Source of the DNA: an uncultured Gammaproteobacteria bacterium
Lineage (GTDB): Bacteria; Pseudomonadota; Gammaproteobacteria; UBA9214
DNA: 32,400 nt
Direction of reading: 5' to 3'
NCBI GenBank assembly: GCA_905479705.1
Contig: CAJQNP010000285.1
Span: forward strand, 1 to 32,400
This document shows, piece by piece, positions 8,088 through 16,052 of this stretch. The translations under genes and the position numbers were made by a program. Position 1 is the stretch's first letter, and each line of letters opens with the position of its first letter. The notes below the pieces were generated by a model. That model saw only the letters and a program-made list of their open reading frames with translations, did no database searches and had not been told where the DNA came from.

Positions 8088-8351
8088 TTAATCAAGTTTG
8101 CGTTTCTCGAGGATACGCTTCACATACCAGCAACTCGCCGTCATCTCGTAGTCCTGCTCCCTGGCCCAGCGCAATCCGGTGCGCACCAGTTTTTCAGCAA
8201 TGCCCTGCCCGCGCATGGACTCCGGCACGAAGGTCCGCTTGAAGTCGATGACGTTACCAGGCAACAGTGTATATTCAAGCACGGACTCTTCAGCGCCAGA
8301 CGACGACACAAAGCGATGCTTGCCAGGCTGATGGACAACTTCAACGGTCAC
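8088..8351 (-). CDS. YjdJ-like minimal GNAT acetyltransferase-fold protein
   Basis: An 87-residue minimal GNAT domain of the COG2388/YjdJ type. The acetyl-CoA-binding signature is visible as ESMRGQGIAEKLVRTGLRWAREQ (R/Q-x-x-G-x-G/A), preceded by the strand VIDFKRTFV. These short GNATs lack the N-terminal strands of full acetyltransferases and their substrates are unknown. The gene lies 22 bases downstream of ppnN on the same strand, so co-transcription is likely. Confidence 0.83.
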   Translation of the reverse strand: MTVEVVHQPGKHRFVSSSGAEESVLEYTLLPGNVIDFKRTFVPESMRGQGIAEKLVRTGLRWAREQDYEMTASCWYVKRILEKRKLD

Positions 8352-8373
8352 GGGAGAATGCAGCGACGGGCTG

Positions 8374-9744
8374 TTACTTGATAACCTGGTAACAGGGCAC
8401 GTACTCCTTGCCCGGCAGTTTCATACGGTGCTGCTCGACAAAGGACGCCAGCAGCGCATCCATCGGCTCCATGATGCTGGTATCACCGCGAATTTCGAAA
8501 TGTCCATGCTTCTCGATGGCGCGAATACCCTCGTCCTTGACGTTGCCGGCAACCACGCCGGAGAAGGCCCTGCGCAGGTTGGCCGCGAGCACGTGCCTGT
8601 CCTGGTCCCTGTGCAGGGCCAGGTTGCGCATGTTCTCGTGAGTGGGTTCGAACGGCCTCTGGAATTCCGGGTCAATCGTCAACAGCCAGTTAAAGTAATA
8701 GGCGTCATCATGCTCGGTTCGATAATCGCGCACCTGTCGCAGCCCGGCGTGCATCTCGCGTGACACCCGGTCCGGGTCGTCGATAATGATCTTGTAGCGC
8801 TGCTGCACCTCGATACCCAGGGTGTCGATAATGAACTGGTTAATCTGCTTGAAGTAATCCTCGGTACTCTTTGGCCCGGTCAGGATCAACGGAAACGGAA
8901 TACTGCTGTTATCCGGATGCAGCAGGATACCCAGGATATAAAGAATCTCCTCGGCGGTCCCGGCGCCACCGGGGAACACCACGATGCCGTGACCGACACG
9001 CACGAAGGCCTCCAGCCGCTTCTCGATGTCCGGCATGATGACCAGGTCATTCACGATCGGGTTGGGTGATTCAGCCGCGATAATGCCGGGCTCGGTGATA
9101 CCGAGATACTGTCCGCTGGAGATGCGCTGCTTGGCATGACCGATGGTCGCACCCTTCATCGGCCCTTTCATGGCACCCGGGCCACAACCGGTACATATAT
9201 CCTCACCACGCAGTCCAAGCCGGTAGCCAACTTCCTTGGTGTAGTCATACTCCTCGCGCGATATGGAGTGTCCGCCCCAGCACACCACCAGGTTAGGATT
9301 CGTCGATGGCCGCAAAATACCGGCATTGCGCAGGATATGGAACACGGCGTTGGTGACACCGCTGGAGTTATCCAGGTTGAACTCCGGGTTGTTTTCAATC
9401 TCGTCACTGACATAGATGACATCACGCAACACGGCGAACAGGTGCTCGTTGATGCCCTTGATCATCTTGCCGTCGACAAAGGCATGCGCCGGTGCGCCGA
9501 CGACTTCCAGCTTGATGCCGCGCTCTTTCTGGATCACCCGAATTTCGAAGGACTTGTAGCGTTCCAGCAGTTCCTTGCCATCGTCCAGCTGGCTGCCGCT
9601 GTTCAGGACCGCCAGCGAACAGTTCCGAAACAGCCGGTACAGCCCCCCCTGGCTGGTATCGAGCAGCTTGTTGACTTCAGCCTTTGAGAGCACCTCCATG
9701 CCACCGGATGGTGAGATGCGTGCATCGACGACTTCATATTCCAT
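8374..9744 (-). CDS. ppnN: PpnN, pyrimidine/purine 5'-monophosphate nucleosidase
   Basis: PpnN (YgdH) hydrolyses nucleoside 5'-monophosphates to free base and ribose 5-phosphate and is allosterically controlled by (p)ppGpp in E. coli. The 456-residue product matches the 454-residue E. coli protein over its full length: N-terminal regulatory region (LYRLFRNCSLAVLNSGS, RGIKLEV), the nucleotide-binding LOG core (VVCWGGHSI, CTGCGPGAMKGPMKGA, PGGAGTAEE near residue 257), and a C-terminal region ending QHRMKLPGKEYVPCY. The conserved glycine-rich PGGxGTxxE motif is intact, so activity is expected. It lies upstream of the GNAT gene and downstream of the exonuclease gene, all minus strand. Confidence 0.96.
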   Translation of the reverse strand: MEYEVVDARISPSGGMEVLSKAEVNKLLDTSQGGLYRLFRNCSLAVLNSGSQLDDGKELLERYKSFEIRVIQKERGIKLEVVGAPAHAFVDGKMIKGINEHLFAVLRDVIYVSDEIENNPEFNLDNSSGVTNAVFHILRNAGILRPSTNPNLVVCWGGHSISREEYDYTKEVGYRLGLRGEDICTGCGPGAMKGPMKGATIGHAKQRISSGQYLGITEPGIIAAESPNPIVNDLVIMPDIEKRLEAFVRVGHGIVVFPGGAGTAEEILYILGILLHPDNSSIPFPLILTGPKSTEDYFKQINQFIIDTLGIEVQQRYKIIIDDPDRVSREMHAGLRQVRDYRTEHDDAYYFNWLLTIDPEFQRPFEPTHENMRNLALHRDQDRHVLAANLRRAFSGVVAGNVKDEGIRAIEKHGHFEIRGDTSIMEPMDALLASFVEQHRMKLPGKEYVPCYQVIK

Positions 9745-9792
9745 GATTAATAACTGTTCTCTTTGTAGAAGGATTGTCTCGCGTGAGCCGGG

Positions 9793-10431
9793 CTACTCGT
9801 CCCGCACACGTTCCAGGAATTTACCGAGGCCTGCCCGCGGCACCCGCGTCAGGCCCTGCATGACGGGAAACGGAATCGACTCCAGGGCATAGCGCCCGTG
9901 CAGTTCTTCGAGCATACCGACCCACAGACCCGCTGTCATTTCAGCATCGGCCAGCGCACGGTGAAAGGTCCCGTCGGTGGGTATATTCCGGTATTCGACC
10001 AGCGTACCAAGCTTGTGATTCGGCGCGTCGGGGTAGACGCGCCGCGCGGCCAGCATGGAACAGGCAAACCCGCCACTGTAATCACGGCCAATACGCTTCA
10101 GCTCGGCATCGAGAAAGCGCTGATCAAAGGAGGCATTGTGGGCCACCAGGTCATAGCCCTCGATAAAATCGGCAAACTGATCCATCACCGACTCGCAGCT
10201 CGGTGCCGAGGACACCATTTTATTGCTGATTCCGGTCAGGCCCTCGATAAAGCCATTGATGCGCCGGCCCGGGTTCATCAGGGCCTGAAAGCGCCCGGCG
10301 ACCTGTCCGTTGGTGAGTTTGACAGCACCCACCTCGATGGCCCGGTCACCGCAGTCCGGTGACATGCCTGTCGTTTCAAAATCGAGCACGATGACACTGT
10401 CTGCACTGGTGGTTGTGCTGTTTAATTCCAT
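9793..10431 (-). CDS. DnaQ-like DEDDh 3'-5' exonuclease
   Basis: A 212-residue DnaQ/RNase T-type exonuclease. All acidic ligands are visible: D17 and E19 in VLDFETTG, D103 in HNASFDQRF, and H157 with D162 in FHRALADAE, which makes it a DEDDh enzyme. It lacks the polymerase-binding C-terminal tail of a full epsilon subunit, so it is probably a stand-alone nuclease acting in repair or RNA/DNA processing. The ORF track starts 34 codons upstream inside the cupin gene. I prefer the ATG giving MELNSTTT, with AGGAG in the last codons of the cupin gene as its ribosome site. Confidence 0.9.
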   Translation of the reverse strand: MELNSTTTSADSVIVLDFETTGMSPDCGDRAIEVGAVKLTNGQVAGRFQALMNPGRRINGFIEGLTGISNKMVSSAPSCESVMDQFADFIEGYDLVAHNASFDQRFLDAELKRIGRDYSGGFACSMLAARRVYPDAPNHKLGTLVEYRNIPTDGTFHRALADAEMTAGLWVGMLEELHGRYALESIPFPVMQGLTRVPRAGLGKFLERVRDE

Positions 10432-10439
10432 GGTGCGAT

Positions 10440-10832
10440 CTACTCCTCGAGATCCCGGTAGCTCTCCGCGACAAAGCGCGGTGTACAAATGCACAGGAAT
10501 ACCAGGTCTGTCTGACCGGTATTGGTAATGCACTGCGGCACGTCCGCCGGGATATTCACCACGTCCAGCGGATGGACGGGTTGCGGCGCTGCCCTGTCGA
10601 CCTGGACCTCGCCTGCCCCCTGCAGTATCACGTAGCGCTCAATGGTGGCGTCAAGGCAATGCAGCCGGGTGGTCTTGCCGGGCTCGAGCCGCGCGCGGGC
10701 AATGGAACAGTCCTCGTCCGCGTCGCCATTGTGCAACTCCACGATATGACAGCCCTCCTCGATCAGGGCCTCGGTCTCCGGACGGAAGCGTTCAACCGAC
10801 TCCATGGCTTGCGTCCTCATACGGTCGGGCAC
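10440..10832 (-). CDS. Cupin-domain protein
   Basis: A 130-residue single-domain cupin. Motif 1 is LEPGKTTRLHCLDATIERYVILQGAGEV, giving metal ligands H and E in place of the usual H-x-H. Motif 2 is PLDVVNIPADVPQCITNTG, where the usual histidine is Q, so metal binding may be altered. It resembles the sugar-isomerase-like cupins of COG0662/COG1917. The start is uncertain: GTG at 10832, ATG at 10820 or ATG at 10805 are in frame. It sits eight bases before the exonuclease gene and carries that gene's ribosome site. Confidence 0.8.
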   Translation of the reverse strand: MPDRMRTQAMESVERFRPETEALIEEGCHIVELHNGDADEDCSIARARLEPGKTTRLHCLDATIERYVILQGAGEVQVDRAAPQPVHPLDVVNIPADVPQCITNTGQTDLVFLCICTPRFVAESYRDLEE

Positions 10833-10936
10833 ACCCGATTAAATCATATCTCATTGTTTTACCGGGATTACCCTTTCATCGCGATTATCATTACGGCTAA
10901 CCGTGCAAACAAAATCAGTAGCCAGTTACCCTGCGG

Positions 10937-11326
10937 TCAATTCTGCCACACTGCCACGCCCTGGCGGCGCAGCCAGTCTGCCAGCGCGGCCTCGCGCTCC
11001 TCTTCAGGCAGCGCCCCGGCGTCAAAGCCATCCATCAGTTCCAGTGCCAGCTCGATGCCGTAATAGCGCGGATACTTGCTGCTACGATAGCCGAGCTTGT
11101 GCTGCTGGAAACGGTCACCGGGCGCGTGGATCGTCATACCGACATACACACAGGGCATGCCCTCGATATAACCGGGATTTTCATGGCGAAACTCCCTGCG
11201 CCACAACACCTCCGGATCCAGGGTGATCACGTACAGGTTGCGGGGCCGCTTCTTCTTGCCGGCCGCCCGCGCCTTCTTCTGCCACGACAGGATCAGCGCA
11301 TCCCGCTGTTCATCACTGATATTCAT
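10937..11326 (-). CDS. GIY-YIG-like small protein
   Basis: A 129-residue basic protein. The core NLYVITLDPEV...PCVYVGMTIHAPGDRFQQHKLGYRSS resembles a GIY-YIG fold: the YVI and YVG strands separated by an insert, then the helix with R and QHK seen in UvrC/SLX1-like domains. The insert between the two strands is longer than usual and the catalytic glutamate is not obvious, so nuclease activity is not assured. The N-terminus has a basic cluster (KKARAAGKKKRPR) that could contact nucleic acid. It lies about 100 bases upstream of the cupin gene. Confidence 0.6.
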   Translation of the reverse strand: MNISDEQRDALILSWQKKARAAGKKKRPRNLYVITLDPEVLWRREFRHENPGYIEGMPCVYVGMTIHAPGDRFQQHKLGYRSSKYPRYYGIELALELMDGFDAGALPEEEREAALADWLRRQGVAVWQN

Positions 11327-11437
11327 ACCGTGAAGAATCCCTTCTGGACAAAAAATAAAACCTGATTAAAATCCCCGCCTGTTACCATTCCCGTGACTAT
11401 AGCAACACCCTGCAACAAAAGCCGCACAGGACACCAT

Positions 11438-11932
11438 ATGAGCGAAACCATTCCCTGCCCCTGCCAGTCAGGACTTGACTATGATGCTTGCTGCGAACCC
11501 CTGATCAAGGGTACGCGACCGGCACCGGACCCGGAGGCGCTGATGCGCGCCCGCTACACCGCCTTCGCCATGGTCGAAATGCCCTACCTGCGCGACACCC
11601 TGCACCCTGGCCAGCGCGATGATTATGACGAAATCGGCGCCACCGCCTGGGCACGGGACTCTGACTGGACCGGACTGGACATCATCAATGTTACCGGCAA
11701 CCCGGAGACCAACAACAGCGGCACGGTCGAGTTCAAGGCGCACTACCGCCGCAAGAACGAGAAACTCGAACACCACGAACTCGCCGAGTTTCGCAAGAGT
11801 AACGGTGTCTGGTATTTCTATGACGGCAAGATGGTCAGCCCGGGACAGGTCAGGCGCGAGACACCCAAGGTCGGCAGGAACGAGCCCTGCCCCTGTGGCA
11901 GCGGCAAGAAATACAAGAAATGCTGCGGCTAG
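11438..11932 (+). CDS. YchJ-like UPF0225 protein with N- and C-terminal SEC-C motifs
   Basis: A 164-residue YchJ-family protein. It begins with a zinc-binding motif [16 protein letters not shown] and ends with the classic SEC-C motif [15 protein letters not shown]. Between them lies the NTF2-like middle domain ([38 protein letters not shown]). The metal-binding C-x-C...C-C sets are complete at both ends. The cellular role of YchJ is not known; the SEC-C motif is the one used by SecA to bind zinc and SecB. I use the ATG giving MSETIPCPC, since the upstream extension is unlike the family. It converges with the Cache-type sensor gene. Confidence 0.92.
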   Translation: MSETIPCPCQSGLDYDACCEPLIKGTRPAPDPEALMRARYTAFAMVEMPYLRDTLHPGQRDDYDEIGATAWARDSDWTGLDIINVTGNPETNNSGTVEFKAHYRRKNEKLEHHELAEFRKSNGVWYFYDGKMVSPGQVRRETPKVGRNEPCPCGSGKKYKKCCG

Positions 11933-11950
11933 CCGCGCACTGAAACCAGG

Positions 11951-12829
11951 TTACTGGTCATCTTCATCCAGCAGGATCATGCGCATGATGGCCGAGACCA
12001 CCACAAACCCCATGAAGATAAGGATTGAACGCACCAGGATGTTTCGGTGCGCCTCGCTGTAGAGCGTATTTCCCGGCAACACGACAACATCCCAGCGCGT
12101 GTTTACTACCGGTGAGGTAGCACTGATAAGTCGCATTTCCTTGTCACCCAGTCTGCCGTCTTCCGGCAGGACATCGCGGTTGTCCGGGGGAATTATCTCG
12201 ACACTGGCCGGGTCATTGCGCCTGACAAGCATCAGGCGATGACCGAGCACGTTCGCGTGCTGCAGCACCTCCTCGATCCGGTCGGTCTTGATGCTGATAA
12301 AAAATATTTCCTCCGCCGAACTGCTGCCTTCCCAGTGCGTCATCAGGTCGAAGTGCGGGTATTTTCCGCTGGGAGACTGGTGGCGGTAGGCCTCGTGGAC
12401 ATCTTCGGACACGGCAAAGGCCTTGAGGTCATCCCGGCACATCGGCCCTACCAGTTCCTCCTGTCCAGGCAGCAGGGTCTCGCCATGCTCGTCTGCGATC
12501 GTAAATGACAGGGCATCCGGAAAGAAGCGCACAATCTTCTCCTCCAGTTCTGCGTACAGAGCCTTGTCCTGCGGCCACAACTCGACATTACTCAGAAAAA
12601 AACGGTTCTCCTCCGCAAAGATATCAACCGCCCGCTGGTAGCCCTGTATGTAGGTCTCGAGTTCACTGGCTGCCGCCTTGACGCTCTGCATGGCCAGTTG
12701 CCGCTGGCGGTCATTGAACCCGGAAATGCGCGTCGTGGCATCCCAGACGAGCAGCAGACCGACCATGACCAGTGACACCAGGATCAGCTCATTGGCGAGC
12801 TTTCTCGCTTGCTTGATCTTCTTGTTCAT
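11951..12829 (-). CDS. Cache-type membrane sensor lacking an output domain
   Basis: A 292-residue protein with two transmembrane helices (about residues 14-30, ELILVSLVMVGLLLVWD, and 263-283, ILVRSILIFMGFVVVSAIM) enclosing roughly 230 residues outside the cytoplasm. The long first helix (MQSVKAAASELETYIQGYQRAVDIFAEEN) followed by alternating strands is typical of double-Cache (PDC) ligand-binding domains. After the second helix only MILLDEDDQ remains, so there is no HAMP, kinase, GGDEF or chemotaxis output. It may partner another protein through the membrane. It diverges from the sodium symporter operon, so sensing of the transported solute is a reasonable guess. Confidence 0.75.
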   Translation of the reverse strand: MNKKIKQARKLANELILVSLVMVGLLLVWDATTRISGFNDRQRQLAMQSVKAAASELETYIQGYQRAVDIFAEENRFFLSNVELWPQDKALYAELEEKIVRFFPDALSFTIADEHGETLLPGQEELVGPMCRDDLKAFAVSEDVHEAYRHQSPSGKYPHFDLMTHWEGSSSAEEIFFISIKTDRIEEVLQHANVLGHRLMLVRRNDPASVEIIPPDNRDVLPEDGRLGDKEMRLISATSPVVNTRWDVVVLPGNTLYSEAHRNILVRSILIFMGFVVVSAIMRMILLDEDDQ

Positions 12830-13123
12830 ATATTCATTAACTGGATGTACCGATTACAACGTGCCTTTAAGTCGTGCAGGCCGACAGCCTCGAACTGCCC
12901 CCGCCCCCGCTGTTAAAACCGCGTGATTATCCGCCACGCCCCTGGCGGACAGTTCACTGTTACAAGTTGCAGTTTGGCTGCTGATCAGGCTACCTGTCAA
13001 CGGCAGCCGGCGCCCGGACCATGAACAACCGCGGCCTGCATGGCCGGGCGTTGCAATTTCCCGGAAGAAAGCAAATCATTGGCAGCGACCAGTATCACAA
13101 CAATCAATAACGGGGGATCAGAC

Positions 13124-13378
13124 ATGGATACTCGCAAGACAGAGTACTGGCGGGCCAACATACGCCTGGTCAGCGGCTGCCTGCTGGTGTGGTTCATCGT
13201 GTCCTTTGGCTGCGGCATCCTGCTGGTGGACTTTTTCAACCAGTTCCAGATTGGCGGCTACAAGCTGGGGTTCTGGTTTGCACAACAGGGCTCTATTTTC
13301 TCGTTTCTGATCCTGATCTTTTTCTACGCCATTCGCATGAACGCGCTCGACCGCCGCTACGGCGTCAGTGAAGACTGA
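13124..13378 (+). CDS. DUF4212 small subunit of sodium:solute symporter
   Basis: An 84-residue membrane protein with two helices (LVSGCLLVWFIVSFGCGILLV and GSIFSFLILIFFYAIRMNAL) and a conserved link (FFNQFQIGGYKLGFWFAQQGS). This is the small subunit, DUF4212, that always precedes the VC_2705-type sodium:solute symporter. The ATG giving MDTRKTEYW has GGGGGATC upstream; the longer listed ORF start is not needed. The gap to the large subunit gene is 14 bases. Confidence 0.93.
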   Translation: MDTRKTEYWRANIRLVSGCLLVWFIVSFGCGILLVDFFNQFQIGGYKLGFWFAQQGSIFSFLILIFFYAIRMNALDRRYGVSED

Positions 13379-13392
13379 GCCGGTACACCGTC

Positions 13393-15204
13393 ATGGACCT
13401 GCAGACACTGACATACCTCGCCATCGGCCTGAGCTTTGCCCTGTATATCGGCATCGCCATCTTTTCGCGCGCATCCAGCACCGGTGATTTCTATGTCGCC
13501 GGAAAGCACGTGCACCCGGTTGCCAACGGCATGGCAACCGCGGCCGACTGGATGTCAGCGGCCTCGTTCATTTCCATGGCCGGGCTGATCGGCTTTCTCG
13601 GCTACGAGGGCGGCATGTACCTGATGGGCTGGACCGGCGGCTATGTATTGCTCGCCATGTTGCTGGCCCCCTATTTGCGCAAGTTCGGAAAATTCACGGT
13701 CCCGGAATTCATCGGTGATCGTTATTACTCGCAGCTCGCGCGCATTGTCGCCGTCATCTGCCTGATCTTCATTTCATTTACCTATGTCGCCGGACAGATG
13801 CGCGGCGTGGGCATCGTGTTCTCGCGCTTCATGGAAGTCCCTATCGAGACCGGTCTTTACATGGGGATGGGTGTGGTCTTTATCTACGCCGTACTCGGTG
13901 GCATGAAGGGTGTGACCTACACCCAGGTGGCGCAGTATTGCGTGCTGATCTTTGCCTACACGGTCCCGGCCGTGTTTATCGCGTTCAATGTCACCGGTGT
14001 CGCCCTACCGCAAATCGCACTGGGCAGCGAGGTCGTCGACGGTTCCGGCTACCTGCTGGAAAAACTCGACAAGACACTGGTTGACCTCGGCTTTGGCGCC
14101 TACACCTCACCGTTTAATGACAAGTCCATGATCGACGTGTGCGCCATCACGCTTGCCCTCATGGTCGGCACCGCCGGCCTGCCGCATGTGATTGTGCGCT
14201 TTTTTACCGTACCCAGGGTCCGCGATGCCCGCATCTCTGCCGGCTGGGCGCTGTTGTTTATCACCCTGCTGTACACCACGGCCCCGGCCGTCGGCGCCCT
14301 GTCGCGGCTGAACCTGATCGAGACCGTCAACGGGCCGGAGGGTAGCGGGACGGCCTATGCCGTCATGCCGGACTGGTTCAAGACCTGGGAAAACTCGGGC
14401 CTGCTGGCGTGGTACGACCACAACGACGACGGCAAGGTACAGTACGCCGCTGGCAAGGTCTTTTCCGGCGACGGCAAACCCGTGTTCGCCGGTGAGCAGC
14501 GCGGCGAGCACCGCGAGCGCGTCACCAGCAATCCCGGCCAGGGTGACATGATCGCCAATGCGCCGTTTGCCAATGAACTGTACGTCGATCGCGACATCAT
14601 GGTACTGGCGAATCCCGAGATCGCCGGCCTGCCGAACTGGGTGATCGCACTGATTGCTGCCGGCGGTATTGCCGCCGCGCTGTCGACGGCCGCCGGCCTG
14701 CTGCTGGTGATCTCGTCGAGCATCTCGCACGACCTGCTGAAGAGTACCTTTACACCGAACATCAGCGAGAAGCAGGAACTGATGGCCGGACGGCTCGCGG
14801 CCGGTATCGCGATCACCATTGCCGGCTACCTGGGGCTGCATCCACCGGCGTTTGTTGCACAGGTGGTCGCGTTTGCTTTTGGCCTGGCCGCGTCCTCGCT
14901 GTTCCCGGTGATCCTGATGGGGATCTTCAGCAAACGCATGAACAAGTGGGGCGCTATTTCAGGCATGCTGACCGGCCTGACCTTTACCCTCGGATACATC
15001 ATCTACTTCAAGGGCGTGTTCGTGGAACCGTTTGCGGCCAACGTACCCGAGAACTGGTGGCTGGGTATTTCGCCGGAGGGTGCCGGCGTCATCGGCATGT
15101 TACTAAACTTCAGCGTGGCCATGATTGTTGCCCGCAACACGGCACCGCCTCCGGCGCATATCCAGCAACTGGTTGACGATATACGCATTCCCAAATCGAC
15201 CTGA
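13393..15204 (+). CDS. VC_2705-type sodium:solute symporter, large subunit
   Basis: A 603-residue member of the sodium:solute symporter family, related to acetate permease ActP, with many membrane helices. Family landmarks include the first helix (YLAIGLSFALYIGIAIFSR), the sodium-site region DFYVAGKHVHPVANGMATAADWMSAASFI, PEFIGDRYYSQLARI and the late helix AAGGIAAALSTAAGLLLVIS. A hydrophilic loop of about 70 residues (about 330-405) lies between helices and carries an EF-hand-like stretch DHNDDGKVQY at residue 342. Members are thought to import small carboxylates such as acetate; the substrate is not provable here. It forms an operon with the DUF4212 subunit and ends at a REP cluster. Confidence 0.93.
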   Translation: MDLQTLTYLAIGLSFALYIGIAIFSRASSTGDFYVAGKHVHPVANGMATAADWMSAASFISMAGLIGFLGYEGGMYLMGWTGGYVLLAMLLAPYLRKFGKFTVPEFIGDRYYSQLARIVAVICLIFISFTYVAGQMRGVGIVFSRFMEVPIETGLYMGMGVVFIYAVLGGMKGVTYTQVAQYCVLIFAYTVPAVFIAFNVTGVALPQIALGSEVVDGSGYLLEKLDKTLVDLGFGAYTSPFNDKSMIDVCAITLALMVGTAGLPHVIVRFFTVPRVRDARISAGWALLFITLLYTTAPAVGALSRLNLIETVNGPEGSGTAYAVMPDWFKTWENSGLLAWYDHNDDGKVQYAAGKVFSGDGKPVFAGEQRGEHRERVTSNPGQGDMIANAPFANELYVDRDIMVLANPEIAGLPNWVIALIAAGGIAAALSTAAGLLLVISSSISHDLLKSTFTPNISEKQELMAGRLAAGIAITIAGYLGLHPPAFVAQVVAFAFGLAASSLFPVILMGIFSKRMNKWGAISGMLTGLTFTLGYIIYFKGVFVEPFAANVPENWWLGISPEGAGVIGMLLNFSVAMIVARNTAPPPAHIQQLVDDIRIPKST

Positions 15205-15242
15205 TCGCGCCTGCATGGCGCAGCCGCGCCCGCCGGCCAAAA

Positions 15243-15297
15243 CCTGCAGGAGCGGATCGCATCCGCGACAGAGGTGTATTCCTGTCGCTCCTGCAGG
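15243..15297. repeat. REP pair with nested hairpins
   Basis: Outer 12-bp perfect inverted repeat CCTGCAGGAGCG / CGCTCCTGCAGG at 15243-15254 and 15286-15297. Inside lie two smaller dyads, CGGAT-cgc-ATCCG and GACAG...CTGTC. The left half is a full REP of the family found at 17 kb and 23.8 kb. It lies between the convergent symporter and sprT genes. Confidence 0.85.
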
Positions 15298-15323
15298 TAG
15301 GCAATCACCTGCGTATCAACTGA

Positions 15324-15348
15324 TGCAGGAGCGCCCTGCAGGCGCGAA
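15324..15348 (+). repeat. REP element
   Basis: TGCAGGAGCGCCCTGCAGGC followed by GCGAA. This is the conserved GCAGGAGCG head followed by a GCGCC/GGCGC hairpin, in the same gap between the symporter and sprT. Confidence 0.85.
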
Positions 15349-15370
15349 CATCCTAATCTGCCGCAACCTG

Positions 15371-15898
15371 CTACAGCTCGCCACCTGAAAACACCAGCGG
15401 TTGGCGACACTGTCTGCAGAGATAGCGCCCCTTGCCAGTTTGTGCCCGGTTGTGGCGCACGGCACTCACGGCATGCGTGTTACACGCACAGCTGTATTCA
15501 AAGCGACGCTGGCGGCGCTGCGGGATACCACTCAGGTCATAGCGACAGGTTACCGAGGGCTCCGCACCCAGGCGGTGCATCACCGCGCGCCACTCGATGC
15601 CGTGTGGTTGTACCTTGCGACGACCATACAAGGCGTTGACGATGAAATGCGCCACCTCGTGCGGAACGGTATTGGCCAGGTTATCCGCGAAATACTTGCT
15701 GAAGATATACGGGTTATAGCGAATCTGCCGTCGCTCGCCCTGCACCCGGTACATCCCCGCACTGCGCCCGGTCAGGTCAAAGGTGATCAGCGGCGGCGTA
15801 AACGTGCGCGCATACAATCGCTCTGAACGGCGGATACATTCAAGGGTTGCGGCGACGACCTGATCCTGACGGGAAGGCTCGAGAGACTCGACTTGCAT
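15371..15898 (-). CDS. sprT: SprT-family zinc metalloprotease
   Basis: A 175-residue SprT-like protein. The zinc-binding HExxH motif is HEVAH at residues 80-84 (NTVPHEVAHFIVNALYG), the third ligand is likely the H of KVQPHGIEWRAVM, and the C-terminal part has cysteine pairs (YSCACNTH and YLCRQCRQPL) forming the zinc ribbon typical of SprT/SPRTN-like domains. Eukaryotic SPRTN cleaves DNA-protein crosslinks; the bacterial role is less clear. Length and motif order match E. coli SprT. It is convergent with the symporter across a REP-filled gap. Confidence 0.93.
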   Translation of the reverse strand: MQVESLEPSRQDQVVAATLECIRRSERLYARTFTPPLITFDLTGRSAGMYRVQGERRQIRYNPYIFSKYFADNLANTVPHEVAHFIVNALYGRRKVQPHGIEWRAVMHRLGAEPSVTCRYDLSGIPQRRQRRFEYSCACNTHAVSAVRHNRAQTGKGRYLCRQCRQPLVFSGGEL

Positions 15899-16052
15899 GA
15901 TGTCATCCGGACAGCGAGTGGAAACTGCATTTTTATCACTCTGTCAGGAACAATGTAAATAGCTGTCGTACAAATATCACAAAGAAATAACCTGAAGAAA
16001 AACCAACCTGCCGTGATGGTTCTGTGACACGACAGGGTATACACTGTCGCGC

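Noticed and set aside
11925-11936. Palindrome GCGGCTAGCCGC over the stop of the SEC-C gene
   Set aside because: No loop and no T-run, so not a terminator; probably codon-driven.
13041-13054. TGGCCGGGCGTTGC upstream of the symporter operon as a sigma-54 promoter
   Set aside because: The GG-to-GC distance is one base short of the strict -24/-12 spacing, and the -24 block differs from TGGCAC.
14107-14841. 244-residue minus-strand ORF inside the symporter gene
   Set aside because: Antisense shadow; repetitive composition and no start signals.
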